Origin: Blastocystis hominis
Taxonomy: Eukaryota; Sar; Bigyra; Opalinata; Blastocystidae
Direction of reading: 5' to 3'
Assembly (NCBI RefSeq): GCF_000151665.1
Contig: NW_013171816.1
Span: 543,176 to 607,175 of the forward strand
Length of the DNA: 64,000 nucleotides
How positions within the stretch are numbered: position 1 is the first letter of the stretch; every line of letters starts with the position of its first letter. The position numbers and the translations under genes were made by a program. The notes under the pieces are model-generated. The model was not told the origin of the DNA and searched no databases. It worked only from the letters and a program-made list of their open reading frames with translations. This document shows, piece by piece, positions 10,807 through 21,639 of this stretch.

Positions 10807-13068
10807 TCAAACATCATCCGCTTCGATCTTGGCAAGACTCATTCGCGTCACTTCACTCATCGGCTCATTCTCCCAGTTCCCCGAGGAACCACGTGCATTT
10901 GGAATGTGTCTGTCGTTCGGGAAGATATCTAAACTCAGAAACCAATCCAACACGCCAAACCCTTTAGATCGCACGTCTCGATCGGCGCGAATATAATATC
11001 AGCCTGAATGAACTACCCATCACTCTCCAGCTCCACTCCTACTTGCTGTCTCCGCAAATACTCATCCAGCAGTTTCCCCTCGTACCACGTTTCCACTCTA
11101 CACCTCACACACTCCCTCTCCTCCCACTCCTCTTCCCTGGGCTGCGGTGGCTGCGGCGGTTGCGGTGGCTGCGGCGCAGGATTGATCACGCGTTGCGGCG
11201 CTTTCTGCGGCGATGCCACGCGCACCGGGGACGCCGCGCCCTTCTGCATGGCCTCATTAACTTTGTGCTTGGATTGGGTCGGTGGTGGCGGGATGGGCGG
11301 CGTCTGCGACGAAGCTGGAGTTACGGGCGCTTTGGCAAGCGTCGGCGAGACGGCCGGCTTCAAGGGCGTTTGCGACTTGGACGCAGAGGCGACGGGGGAT
11401 TTGGCGGGCTGCTGGACGGGGAGCTTCGTGGGAGTGGCGGCAATGGCGGGCTTGGAGGGCGTTACGGACTTGGGCGTGGCGGCAGGCGTGGATTTGACGG
11501 GGGTGGGAGCGACGCGCGGCGAAGCCGATCCGTTCCAAGAACGATTCAATGCCTGGGGCGAAGAACGAGGCGAGGAGGGAGTCAGGCGAGAAGACGCAGG
11601 GCGTGGAGACGAAGAAGAGGAAGACTGTCCTTGGAAGAAGTTTTTGAGATTGGCGATGGAGGGAGAGACCGGAGAACCCGAACGTCCGCCCTCGCGAAGC
11701 CGATTCTTCTTCTCTTCTTCCTCTTGGCGCAGCTGGCGAAGCCGCTCTTCGTCCTCGTTCTTCAGCTGAATCAGTCCTTCCAAGCGCGAAGACGGCACGG
11801 CTTTATCGGACTATCATCGAGACCGCTCCGCAGCCCCACTTTGGCGATGTCGTCTTTGACTAACAGCTCGATCATGTCGGTTCGCGATCCCACCGCGGTG
11901 ATGCCGCGTCGCTGGCACTCGCTCACGAGCTGATCCGAGGTGAAGTGTCGGTAAGTTTGCGTGATGTCGTAGTTCGAAGCGGGCTTGGAGACGCTGGAAG
12001 CAGCAGGCGAAGACGGCGGGGCGGGAGGAGGCGACGGCGTGGTGGGCATGTGATTGATTCGAGACGAGGGAGCGGCGGAGGGAATGGCCGGTGCTGGCCC
12101 CAGAGCACGCGGAGAGGCACTTTGGGAGGTGGGAGATTTGGCGGAAGGGGAGGCGGAGGGGGCTGTGGAGGCAGAGACGGAAGCGGAGGCGGAGGCGTTG
12201 AAGGAAGGAACGCGCGTGAGAGAACTGGGCGGAGAGAGCAAGCGCGATGGAACAGTGCTGGGAGGAGTGTTCTTCGGGGTGTTGGAAGTGGATCCCTTTG
12301 AAACACTGGATGGAACTCCCTTCGGCGTGTTGAGAGCATTGTTTTTGGGCGTGCTGAGAGCATTGCCTTTGGGTGTGTTGAGCGCATTGCCTTTGGGCAT
12401 ATTTGTTGCATTTACTTTCTGACCATTTGATGCATTTAAGGTGTTGGGTACACTAATGCCAGTTCCATTGGGAACAACTGGAATTCGGGACTCGACGGGC
12501 TTCCTAGGTGTAGCTCCAAAATGTGGCTGCCGCGGAGAACGTTCACCGTTTAAATCCTCGCTCACCTCGCGAATAGGATCAAGCTTCCCTCCCTAAATAA
12601 TAATATTCATATAAATAAAATCCACCTTCTGGACAGAGTCAGATTCCAATTCCAGTTGAATTAGCTTATGTTGATCCACCTAAACATTTAAATAGAAAAC
12701 CGTCCCAAACGCATGACTTTAACCACTTTTGAATTTCTGCATACGCAGAATCGCAATTTCTACGTGCCTTTTGTAAGGCTTCCTAAATCTCACACAGACA
12801 GAGTATATGCAACATCCATCTTCAATGACATGGAATTCACATCAAACCTTGTAGCACTCTGCATTGGATCTGGTTGATTTAGAAATATTGAGAAGAAAAG
12901 TTGTGGGATCCCACCGAATGAAAAGAAGAGCTTATTACGTGTATTATTAATGTTGGGAGTGTGTATTCTATTTAGGCGCACAAGTTGTGAAAAATACGAG
13001 AGTGTCTTGTTATACTGACTACTAGAACGTTGAAAAGGGGGAGTTTCGTTGGCCATTGATCTCGTCAT
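10807..13068 (-). CDS. SAP-like domain protein with Ser/Pro/Ala-rich linkers
   Basis: Function not recognised. The spliced protein (about 600 residues) has an N-terminal helical part ([16 protein letters not shown] ... [15 protein letters not shown]), a long low-complexity region with repeated short units of the form N-A-L-N-T-P-K-G, a SAP-like helix-extension-helix ([18 protein letters not shown] ... [11 protein letters not shown]), a charged coiled coil ([18 protein letters not shown]), a Pro-rich stretch with [10 protein letters not shown], and a conserved-looking tail ending KIEADDV. SAP domains usually bind DNA or RNA. Introns of 29-33 nt were removed. The first ATG lies 15 bp from the start codon of the divergent GMD gene; an internal Met is also possible. 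Confidence 0.6.
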
Positions 13069-13083
13069 TCATCTTTTTTTTAC

Positions 13084-14325
13084 ATGTCTTCTGCTGAGTC
13101 CACTACTGAAAAGCGAAAGGTTGCCTTGATCACCGGTATTACGGGTCAGGATGGTTCCTATCTTGCTGAGTTGTTATTGTCCAAGGTGCCCATTTTAACT
13201 GTATTGTGATGTTTAGGGATATGAAGTGCACGGAATCATTAGACGCTCTTCTTCATTCAACACTGGAAGAATCAACCATCTTTACAAGGATCCTCACAAT
13301 CAGGGTGTCCGTTTCTTCCTTCACTATGGAGATCTCACCGATTCTTCCAATCTGTGCGGACTGATGGCCAAGATCCAGCCTGATGAGATCTACAACTTGG
13401 GAGCTCAGAGCCACGTCAAGGTGTCTTTCGATCTTTCCGAGTACAGTGCTGAGGTGGATGGCATCGGTACCCTCCGTCTGCTCAATGCTATCCGTACTTG
13501 TGGACTCGAGAAGAAGACTCGTCTCTACCAGGCTTCTACCTCCGAGTTGTACGGCAAGGTGCAGGCTATTCCTCAGAACGAGAAGACCCCTTTCTATCCT
13601 CGTTCCCCTTACAGTGTTGCCAAGCAATTCTCTTATTGGATCGTTGTAAACTATCGTGAAGCCTACGGAATGTTCTTGTCCAACGGTATTCTCTTCAATC
13701 ACGAGTCGCCGCGTCGAGGTCCCACTTTTGTCACTCGCAAGATCACGCGCGCTGTTGTCCGCATCAAGCTGGGCGTGCAGGATTGCCTCTATCTCGGAAA
13801 CCTCAACGCCATTCGTGACTGGGGTCATGCTCGCGACTACGTTTATGGAATGTGGCTGATTCTGCAGGTAGGAAATCTGATGAAAAAAAGGGGTGATGGG
13901 TAGCAAGACCATCCGGATGATTTCGTGCTGTCTACTGGAGAGGGCCATACTGTGCGTGAGTTCTGCGAGAAGGCCTTTAAGCGTGTGGGAATTGAAGTGG
14001 AGTAGGGATTGAGAGAAGGAGAATCATCGATAGGTGGAGAGGAGAGAAGGATACTCCCAATGAGATTGGTGTGGATAAGGCCAATCCGGAGCATGTGATT
14101 GTGCGTATTGATCCGAAGTACTTCCGTCCTACTGAGGTCGATTTATTGATTGGTGACTGCACCAAGGCCAAGACTGTTTTGGGATGGAAGAAGGAAGTCT
14201 CGTTTGATCAACTTGTGGAGGAGATGGTGGACTGCGATATGAAGTCTGCTGAGTCTGATCTTCGTTTTTACAAGTTGGGAGGCGATCGGATGAACGAGGA
14301 GAATGAGGAATTAGTGGTTGTATAA
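13084..14325 (+). CDS. gmd: GDP-mannose 4,6-dehydratase
   Basis: Converts GDP-D-mannose to GDP-4-keto-6-deoxymannose, the first step to GDP-fucose, in the cytosol. Short-chain dehydrogenase fold: NAD(P)-binding [16 protein letters not shown] at residues 14-30, [10 protein letters not shown], the catalytic Ser/Thr-Tyr-Lys set with STSELYGK and [15 protein letters not shown], and [16 protein letters not shown] as in the family. Three introns: 31 nt after LLLSK, 36 nt after WLILQ, 32 nt inside EVEW. Length about 380 residues is usual. TAA at 14323. A fucose salvage/export step is not visible nearby. Confidence 0.95.
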
Positions 14326-14350
14326 AAACTCCGTTCTTTGTTTTCCCTTC

Positions 14351-14358
14351 TGTTTGTT
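14351..14358 (+). terminator. TGTTTGTT motif of GMD gene
   Basis: 25 bp after the GMD stop and 9 bp before the next ATG at 14368. Confidence 0.7.
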
Positions 14359-14367
14359 CTATAACGA

Positions 14368-16439
14368 ATGGAATCTCCTGCGGGAGTTGTATCGTTAACA
14401 GAGGCGTAATAATCGTCTAGAACGGACCTTCCACGCCTATCAAGCCAGAACGTCGAGTTGTGTCTCCGAACTCTCTATCCGCGCTGCTTCGCAACAAAAA
14501 GGTGGAAAAAGAGGAGAACAGGGAGATTGTCATGAACGACTTTGAATTGGATGCGAATGAAATCATGGCATGGCTGCGAGGCGATACGGACCACTTAGAT
14601 CTCCACCTAACTCCGAAAAAGGAAAAAAAGCCAGAAGGGGATAGAAAAGTCAATTACAGTATTCAACTGGAAAAACGGCCTATCGAACCTCCAAAGAAGC
14701 AGAGTTGTGAGAATTGCTATGAAAGGTTACCAATCGTCACACTTGGAGGAGAAAAGGGTGTTGAAGTTCCTTCCCTTCCACAATACTTGAAGAATCGAGT
14801 TGTTTGTGGAAGTCTGGAAGGTGAGTTCTCTCAAAGTTTATCAGGAAAGACCATTCTGTACTGCTGCAACAGCTATTATGTTCACTATAACTTTTCGTTG
14901 CAATGCGCTCTCCATCTAGCAGCATCCCTGTCGATCCCTTTGATTGTGGTGATGATTCGTGACGCTGATGAATATCAATACCCGTTTTCGATGCATTCCA
15001 TTCACCTCCTTCATCATTTATGTGAATTTCATTCATCGCTTGTCGACTTGAACATCACCCCATTATTACTTTTCACCTCCTCTTTCACTTCTCTAATGAC
15101 GAAGCTAATTGCTGAATTGCATCCACTTTTTGTTGTTACAGAGCCGAACCCTGATATTCGCTATCAGCTCGAGCTCAATCGGCTTTGCAAGGACCCTTCC
15201 AATCATAAAATACTCGTAGTAAGCAATGCGATCGAAAGCTCCATACCAATACGATGCTCTTCTCTTTCTGCTGATTCGTACTTCATTTCCCGTATTTCCT
15301 CGAATCTTCAAACCCTTCCAATCCCTCCGTCTCACATGGATATTCAACTTGTTAAGAAGATCCAGAGTTCTGTAGTGTACTCTCCATCAAAAGAAGAAAC
15401 AATGATTTCTTGCCTGGGAGATACTGATTCGCCTTCTTTTGTGGATGCTGCATTGATTCTTCCTCCATTCCTAACGAATCCTCCCTCTCGTGATAGTTCG
15501 CAAGGACTGGCGTATGGAAGGGACACGCAAGATGTATTCATTGTTGCACATTGGGTCGATATTCAACACGAAATGCGATTCTACCAGTCAAAACCTTATT
15601 TTCAAATGAGTCTCAAAGATCGACTTCGCTGTTCTGAGTGGTATTACCCGTATTATCGAGGGTCGGCTCAGAATACAAATAGTTACCGAGTGTGTGGAGC
15701 GATACGAAGTGGATTTATAAGTGTTTATGAACTCATGGAATGGTATCCAGAAGGGAGAAAAGAGCTCTTCGATTTTTGTGCCTTGGAGTTGTACTATCAT
15801 AGTTACTTCAAAGACCATTTGGGTACGGTTTCTTTCCGATTGACATGCAGAGGAAAACATGCTGAATACCACCACAACTCTGATGTCTGTGAAAGAAATC
15901 AGTGTGTTAGAGCGACTTGTGAATTCCCATCTCTCAATCCAAGAAGACAATTTTGTGAAAGCTTTGAAAACCATCATCGAAGTGGAGGGAGTAAGAATAA
16001 TAATACGGAATGCAATAACTTCCAGCAATTGAATTCGTTTTTGTTGTTGTATTATATCCAATACCTTCTTTGTTCTGTGTATAAGTTCACACTCTCCCAA
16101 GATTCCAATCAGTTCTCGCTGTTTCCCATCCTGTTTTCGCTACAGCCTTCCTGGATTCCTGGTAGAAATCGAACGTTGCGTTTATGATAGCGATTTATCA
16201 TGAATCCACCATTGGGGAAGTGGTACATTGTCTGTCTCAAATAGCGAATCGATTTGAACGAACTGTTGAAGGTTGACTACCTGACTCATATATAGAATTC
16301 ACTGTTTTCTGAAGCTGAGTGCATGAAGGTGGGAATGGACGATGTGCTTTACTCTGTAGGGAATAACTGGGTTCATGGACTTTCTCCAGGGGGTCGATCG
16401 TATGAAAATGCAAAATTTACACTGTTTCTATTTGTTTGA
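14368..16439 (+). CDS. Divergent class II photolyase/cryptochrome-like protein
   Basis: Likely relative of class II DNA photolyases. The first exon encodes MESPAGV; after a 32-nt intron comes NGPSTPIKPERRVVSPN and a charged leader. The alpha/beta antenna domain is the clearest part: TILYCCNSYYVHYNFSLQCA, LSIPLIVVMIRDA, NITPLLLFTSS, LFVVTEPNPDIRYQ. A helical part follows (GAIRSGFISVYELMEWYPEG, FCALELYYHSYFKD) and, after short introns near 15824, 16000, 16160 and 16265, an end with VGMDDVLYSVGNNWVHGLSP that can be laid against the photolyase C terminus. FAD- and Trp-chain residues are not obvious, so repair activity is doubtful. Stop TGA at 16437. Confidence 0.5.
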
Positions 16440-16450
16440 AACGCAAGTAA

Positions 16451-17350
16451 ATGCCAAATAACGGTAGTTTACCACACAGTTCAGAGAAACCTTTGCGAAG
16501 AATGTATTTGCTCTGCAACAATTGCCATGCCATCATCTCGAAGGAAGATGTGAAGAGACACATCGAGAAATGTAAGGGAGCGACATTCAATTGCTGTGAC
16601 TGTAACGAGGAATTGCAGGTTGCCTTCATTGAAAGACACAAGGAATGTCCGAATGCAATAAAAACGGTTGCACCTCCTGTGTACAATCCCAAATCTGTAT
16701 TGGTTCGTGGAAAATATAATCATTTTGTAGAAGGTAACTTCGAAGGCTCTCGATATGTTCCGAATATTGGACCGAATGGTCTACGAGCATAGTTCGGACG
16801 AAAACAAGGCGGTCTATGAGCGTCTACGTACTCTTGCATCGATTCCACGGAAGGAGAAGCCGTTTATTACCCATGTCTCTGGTTATTGCCATATCAGTGA
16901 GGAAGAAGCTGGTAAAATATGGAATGAGATAGCTGAGTGGGAGAAGGAGATTTTGAAGGAAAAGCGTGCGTATCGCAAAGATCGCGTATCTGACTTTGAT
17001 TCCACTTAACCACAGAAATCAGTGAACAAAGCCCTGAAAGCTGAAGCGAAACGAGTGACTCGAATGGAGCAACGACAGAAACAGAATCAGGAAAAGAAGG
17101 AGAAGATGGAGAAGAAGGATGAGCCAACATCGGCTAGCACATTAAAGTGGGGAAAGCAAGTAACCAAGTTGATTCGGACCAATTTGGATGTTTTGAATTT
17201 CCTTTTTATTCACTATAGAATTACAAGCAGAAGGATGCGCTGAAAAAGGCGGTGATTGATCTGATTCGCGAAAAGAACGAAGCGGCCGACGAAGCAGAAA
17301 TCGCTGCCGTGTTTGAAGAGAAATACCCCGAGTTTAGTCGTAACGCTTAG
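16451..17350 (+). CDS. LYAR-type zinc-finger nucleolar protein
   Basis: Homologue of the nucleolar protein LYAR, linked to ribosome biogenesis and growth. The two LYAR C2HC fingers are at residues 20-65: LLCNNCHAIISKEDVKRHIEKC, read as C-x2-C...H...C, then NCCDCNEELQVAFIERHKEC. The following helical part contains LASIPRKEKPFITHVSG and EEAGKIWNEIAEWE, matching the 'NVPRKK...W' block of LYAR. A basic Lys-rich coil (KALKAEAKRVTRMEQRQKQ) and the motif LKWGKQVTKLIR with KKAVIDLIRE end the protein. Three introns: 28 nt before KVTSKALDMF, 30 nt, 29 nt. TAG at 17348-17350. Confidence 0.85.
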
Positions 17351-17364
17351 AATAATAGAGTGTA

Positions 17365-17372
17365 TGTTTGTT
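17365..17372 (+). terminator. TGTTTGTT motif of LYAR gene
   Basis: 14 bp after the TAG stop. Confidence 0.7.
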
Positions 17373-17491
17373 TGTTTAGAAACATCTCACTTCGGAATTT
17401 GAGGACTGTAATTGTTCATAGAATTCACTGTTTTTGGATTCCGCCGTGAGTCCCTCTTTCCCAAATATTCATATAGATTTAGTAATTTTCA

Positions 17492-19174
17492 ATGAGCGAA
17501 CTCCAAACTTTCCGAAGATCGTATATCCCTCCTCTTCCTACCATTTTGACCAAGGACGTGAATGTGAAGAAATGCGAGGCACTGGGCGCTGCCGCTGATC
17601 ACGGTATGGTTTTGGTACGGATTGGTGATATGGATAGAGAAAATTCAGGCTTTGTTCCCCTGCACTTACGGACTTCCTCGTGTAGAGTATGAGGAGTGCA
17701 CCGGCAAGGTCTGGAGACCCATGAACATCGGTGTGGTGCTTTCGGGAGGTCAGGCTCCTGGAGGTCACAACGTGATTGCCGGAATCTACGACTTCACGAA
17801 GAAGGTGGGCGGAAACATGTACGGATTCCGCTACGGACCCCGTGGTGTGTTCACCGGCAAGTACGTGAAGATCGACGACAAGTTCATGGACCAATACCGC
17901 AACATGGGAGGCTTCGATATGATCGGTTCGGGTCGTGACAAAATCAAGGGAGACGACCAGGTTCGTTATTTGCGCGTTGGCTTGATTTGTAGTTCCAAGC
18001 GTCCGCGAAGGTTTGCAACGATCTGGAATTGGACGGTCTGATCGTCATCGGAGGCGACGACTCGAACACAAACGCTGCCCTTCTGGCGGAGTACTTCCAG
18101 AGCATCCACCACCGCACGCACGTGATCGGCTGCCCCAAGACGATCGACGGCGATCTGAAGAACGACTACATCCCGGTGTCCTTCGGCTTCGACACGGCGT
18201 GCAAGATCTACTCGGAGCTGATCGGGAACATCTGCGTGGACGCGTTGTCTGCGCAGAAATACTACCACTTCGTGCGCTTGATGGGCCGCTCGGCGTCGCA
18301 CATCACCATGGAATGCGCGTTCGAGACGCACCCGAACTACACGTTCATCGGCGAGGAGATCTCCCAGAAGAAGAAGTCGGTGAAGCAGATCACGCAGGAA
18401 GTGGTGGATCTGATCGTGGAGCGCGCCAAGCTCGGCAAGAACTACGGCGTGATTCTTCTCCCCGAGGGACTCATCGAGTTCATCCCCGAAATGGGCTCGC
18501 TGATCGAGGAGCTCAACGAGGTCATCGCGGCCGGCCACACCGCGCAGGACGACATCGCCGCGCACCTGCAGCCGGCGTCGCGCGAGCTGTTCGACTATCT
18601 GCCGCAGTCGCTGCGCGATCAGCTGACGCTGGACCGCGATTCGCACGGCAACGTGAAGGTCTCGCAGATCGAAACGGAGAAGTTCATCGTGTCCTGCGTG
18701 CAGAAGGAGCTGGACGCGCTCAAAGCGCAGGGCGTATACTCGGGCTCGTTCAACGCGCAGTGCCACTTCTTCGGGTACGAGGGCCGCTGCGGCCTGCCGT
18801 CGTGCTTCGACACGAACTACTGCTACGCGCTGGGCTACAACGCGGGCGTGCTGATCCACGAGGGACTCAACGGCATGATGTCCACCATCAGCAACCTGGA
18901 CGCTCCGGTGGAGGCGTGGACGGCGGGCGGCGTGCCGGTGACGATGATGATGAATATCGAGCGACGCAACGGAAAGGACGAGCCGGTGATCAAGAAGGCG
19001 CTCGTGGAGCTGGACGGACTGCCCTATCGACGCTTTGTCGAGCAGGCCAAGAAGTGGAGACTCGGAGATTGCTATAGCTTCCCGGGACCCATTCAGTTCA
19101 CGGGACCCGCGGCGAACGTGATCAACCAGACGCTGGCGTACGAGATCGAGGAGAGAAGAATGAGAAAGCATTGA
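17492..19174 (+). CDS. pfp: PPi-dependent 6-phosphofructokinase (PFP)
   Basis: Phosphorylates fructose 6-phosphate with pyrophosphate instead of ATP, a reversible glycolytic step typical of anaerobic protists. Seen: LSGGQAPGGHNVIAG, IVIGGDDSNTNAALLAEYF (the GGDD signature of PPi users rather than the GGDGS of ATP users), PKTIDGDLKNDYIPVSFGFD (catalytic Asp and the PPi-specific Lys), MGRSASHITMECA and PEGLIEFIPE. About 540 residues, the long PFP type. Two introns: 34 nt after AAADH and 32 nt after IKGDDQ. The last exon is clearly richer in G+C than flanking genes, consistent with codon bias of a highly expressed gene. Confidence 0.97.
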
Positions 19175-19199
19175 GGAGGGTTTTGAGTCGTTTTTGGCG

Positions 19200-19207
19200 T
19201 GTTTGTT
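19200..19207 (+). terminator. TGTTTGTT motif of PFP gene
   Basis: 25 bp after the TGA stop. Confidence 0.7.
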
Positions 19208-19411
19208 GCAGTCAGTCAGGGGTGTGGGAGGAAGGTGGTGAAGGAAAGGAGATAAGTGAGTGGAATTTAGTGGAATTGCTTTGTTTTCGAGGATCCAATG
19301 GAATTTAGAATGGAATCCATTTGTGGCACTTGGTGATAATTAATTTCATTTTGGAAGGGGGGTAGGAGTGTGGAGATTGGCAAAAATAGTTTTGTGTAAA
19401 GATCATTTCGA

Positions 19412-19759
19412 ATGCCTATTGGAAATACTGTATACCTGTTCACGCGCAAACAAATGGGAGACGATAACGAGCTTGGAAGAAAGCTGATTCGTGGCTTCCT
19501 TGGAAACCTCGCGAAGCAAGAAGTACTCCCCAAGCTCTTGTTCTTTGTCAACGAGGGAACCTTCCTGGTGTGCACGGAGGACGAAACGCTTCTGACGCCT
19601 CTCCGCGCTCTGGCTGATAAGGGAGTGGATATCGCCGTGTGCAAGACGTGCCTGGACTTCTACAACATCCCTGTGGAGAAGATGCCGCTGGGTCGCGTTG
19701 GAACTTCTCCGGAGTTCGTGAAGATCACCACGGAGTTCCCTGTCATGACTGTCACATAA
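19412..19759 (+). CDS. DsrE/YedF-like sulfur-transfer family protein
   Basis: Intronless, 115 residues. It matches the C-terminal DsrE-like domain of bacterial YedF ('selenium metabolism' family): TVYLFTRKQMGDDNELGRKL, LLFFVNEGTFLVC, LADKGVDIAVCKTCLDFYNI with the conserved Cys before LDFY, then VGTSPEF. The N-terminal TusA/SirA domain found in full-length YedF is absent. The family is mainly from anaerobic bacteria and archaea and is thought to handle sulfur or selenium; the exact reaction is unknown. Lack of introns in a genome rich in them, plus family distribution, suggests lateral transfer. A TTTGTTTG-like motif follows the TAA. Confidence 0.85.
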   Translation: MPIGNTVYLFTRKQMGDDNELGRKLIRGFLGNLAKQEVLPKLLFFVNEGTFLVCTEDETLLTPLRALADKGVDIAVCKTCLDFYNIPVEKMPLGRVGTSPEFVKITTEFPVMTVT

Positions 19760-19808
19760 TTGGGTTTTTGTGATGCCTCTTTGTTTGATAAGAAACACAA
19801 ATAGATCC

Positions 19809-19889
19809 ATGAGTGTTCTCGACGGATATGACTCTGACGAAGAAGAGTTCTCCTTCAACCCCTGTGGTAGAAGCGCGCATTTGTATTGA
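19809..19889 (+). pseudogene. Short acidic ORF, possible truncated gene start
   Basis: ATG 19809 opens MSVLDGYDSDEEEFSFNP, the kind of N terminus seen in nuclear/splicing proteins, then stops after 26 codons. A 30-nt GT...AG intron could carry it a few codons further (EDIGWNSTH) before stops. Only AT-rich sequence follows, so it may be a decayed or truncated gene, or a tiny protein. No 3' octamer was found. Confidence 0.3.
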
Positions 19890-20927
19890 CAATTAGAAGA
19901 CATTGGCTGGAATTCAACACATATTCGTATTAGAACATAGGGTTGCAAAGTACTATTTAATAGTAACCTTTGTGGGATAAAATTAGGATGAATTAACTGA
20001 AAAGAAAAGACCCCCAAAAAAGGGAGCACTTCTAGACTGAAATAGTTTTTTTTTAAGAAGACTACAATAGATTATACATGAATACTATGAGGAAAGAGAA
20101 AGAGAACACCTAGATACTGTTGTTAATGGAAATCATAGTTTATATTTTTGAAACTACGCTGTGATACAATTACTCCAATTGGCTATGATATCTAGTTTAG
20201 TTGTACACTACTCTTGATTTCCGCCTTTAGGTAAATTATCCATTAAATTTGATTAAAAAGCAGAATAGTCACACTCTAATTGCATGTTTTGATATGACAA
20301 ACTCCATTTTGGATTCAATGCTGATTAAGCATGCACTATCTATGGAAATAAAATATAAATATTATTTCAATATTCAAATGTTAGTGAAAACACTTGTCTG
20401 AACAAAATAACAAAAGAAAAGTGAGCAATACCAATGGGAATATTATTTCGGCGAATCTACTTCGCATATCTTATCACAAGATTACTCTTATCATCAAAAA
20501 TAAGGTAATCGCTGTATTTCATCATAACTCGCCGTAGTCATAATCATTTGGAAGTCTGTTTTCTTGAGTGATGGATAATGTAAGATAATAAAAAAGGATA
20601 CGAGAAAATCCATAAGTGCTAACTGCCATAATATGCATATTACTCGAATCCTGGGTAAAGATCGATAGAGTAATCATTCCCACTCACCAGACACAGGTGA
20701 AAAGTGTTCAAAGTTCATCTACACCTCCTCAGTATATCATCTCTCCCAGTAGTTACGGATGCCTATCATCCTGTTCTCCTTTCGAAGATCGAGTCCCTAA
20801 CAGATGCTTGTTGTGAACTCTATAATTAAGAGTGGAATAGAAGATGAGCAATCATAATGGATTGAACAAACGCACATAATCTACAACCATAACTTGTTCA
20901 TATTTTTGTACATCGAACTCAGGATTG
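19890..20927. other. AT-rich 1-kb region without clear genes
   Basis: Long A+T-rich stretch. One + frame around 20616-20816 has a possible intron and reads partly protein-like (YIISPSSYGCLSSCSPFED) but matches nothing I know. I see no RNA gene or mobile element. Confidence 0.35.
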
Positions 20928-21618
20928 ATGTCAAGTACTCCATTGAGTTGTTGTAACTATGTACTATAGATTTTGCGGTTACTCTACTGCAGAAACAGTT
21001 TCATGGTAAGGAATACCGTAAATCTTCATTTTGATAGATCTAACTCTTAATCCTCCAGAAGGTATTTCTGTTGGATTAAAGAATGAGATGAGTATTTACG
21101 AATGGACAATTGTTATGGAAGGACCGGTGGACACCCCATAGTCGTGTTTATGTCTGCTTTTAAGATATAGTGAAGAAGGTCTCTTCAAAGCAGAACTCAT
21201 ATTCCCGATTGATTTTCCAAACAGACCACCTACAATGCGCTTCATTAGTCCAATGTGGCATCCAAATAGTAGCACGAATGGATTGTGTCCTAATGTAGTT
21301 TTTGCAAACGGTTGTGTTTGCATATCGATTTTGCATCCTCCAGGAACAGATGATCTAGACGTCCAAGTAGTTTTGGATTTCGAAAGCATTACTCCCAGGA
21401 ACCGGAGGACGAAAAATGGCGCCCTATTATTAGTGTGGAGGCAATTCTCCTCTCTGTGCAAAATATGCTAACAGATCCCAACGAAAACTCTCCCGCAAAT
21501 TTAGATGCGGCTGTTTTTCTTGATTGATAAACGTAATGTATAGAGGCAATGGAAATCGGATAAGAAAGCATTTCGAAAAAGAGTTAGACAAACTGTAGAA
21601 TTATCTTTGAAAGAATAA
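20928..21618 (+). CDS. Ubiquitin-conjugating enzyme E2, UBE2G/Ubc7 type
   Basis: Accepts ubiquitin on its catalytic Cys and passes it to substrates, typically in ER-associated degradation for this subclass. Start ATG 20928: the first exon is only seven bases (MS plus one base), then a 35-nt intron leads to [14 protein letters not shown]. Landmarks: [49 protein letters not shown], the active-site segment [15 protein letters not shown] with the UBE2G-type acidic insertion DDLDEPEDE, and [20 protein letters not shown]. Six introns of 30-38 nt, three of them inside the catalytic core. Stop TAA at 21616, whose T is four bases before the octamer. Confidence 0.92.
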
Positions 21619-21620
21619 CT

Positions 21621-21628
21621 TGTTTGTT
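21621..21628 (+). terminator. TGTTTGTT motif of E2 gene
   Basis: Layout T-AACT-TGTTTGTT, with the T being the first base of the genomic TAA. The next ATG follows 11 bp later. Confidence 0.75.
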
Positions 21629-21639
21629 CTATATTTTAT

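Noticed and set aside
11008-12422. Gly/Ala/Arg-rich + frames opposite the SAP-domain gene
   Set aside because: Mirror frames of Ser/Pro-rich coding sequence; the minus strand has the SAP-like motif, coiled coil and consistent introns.
17966-19171. 401-codon minus frame opposite PFP
   Set aside because: Caused by strong third-position G+C bias of the PFP exon; composition is His/Arg/Val-rich without any known domain.
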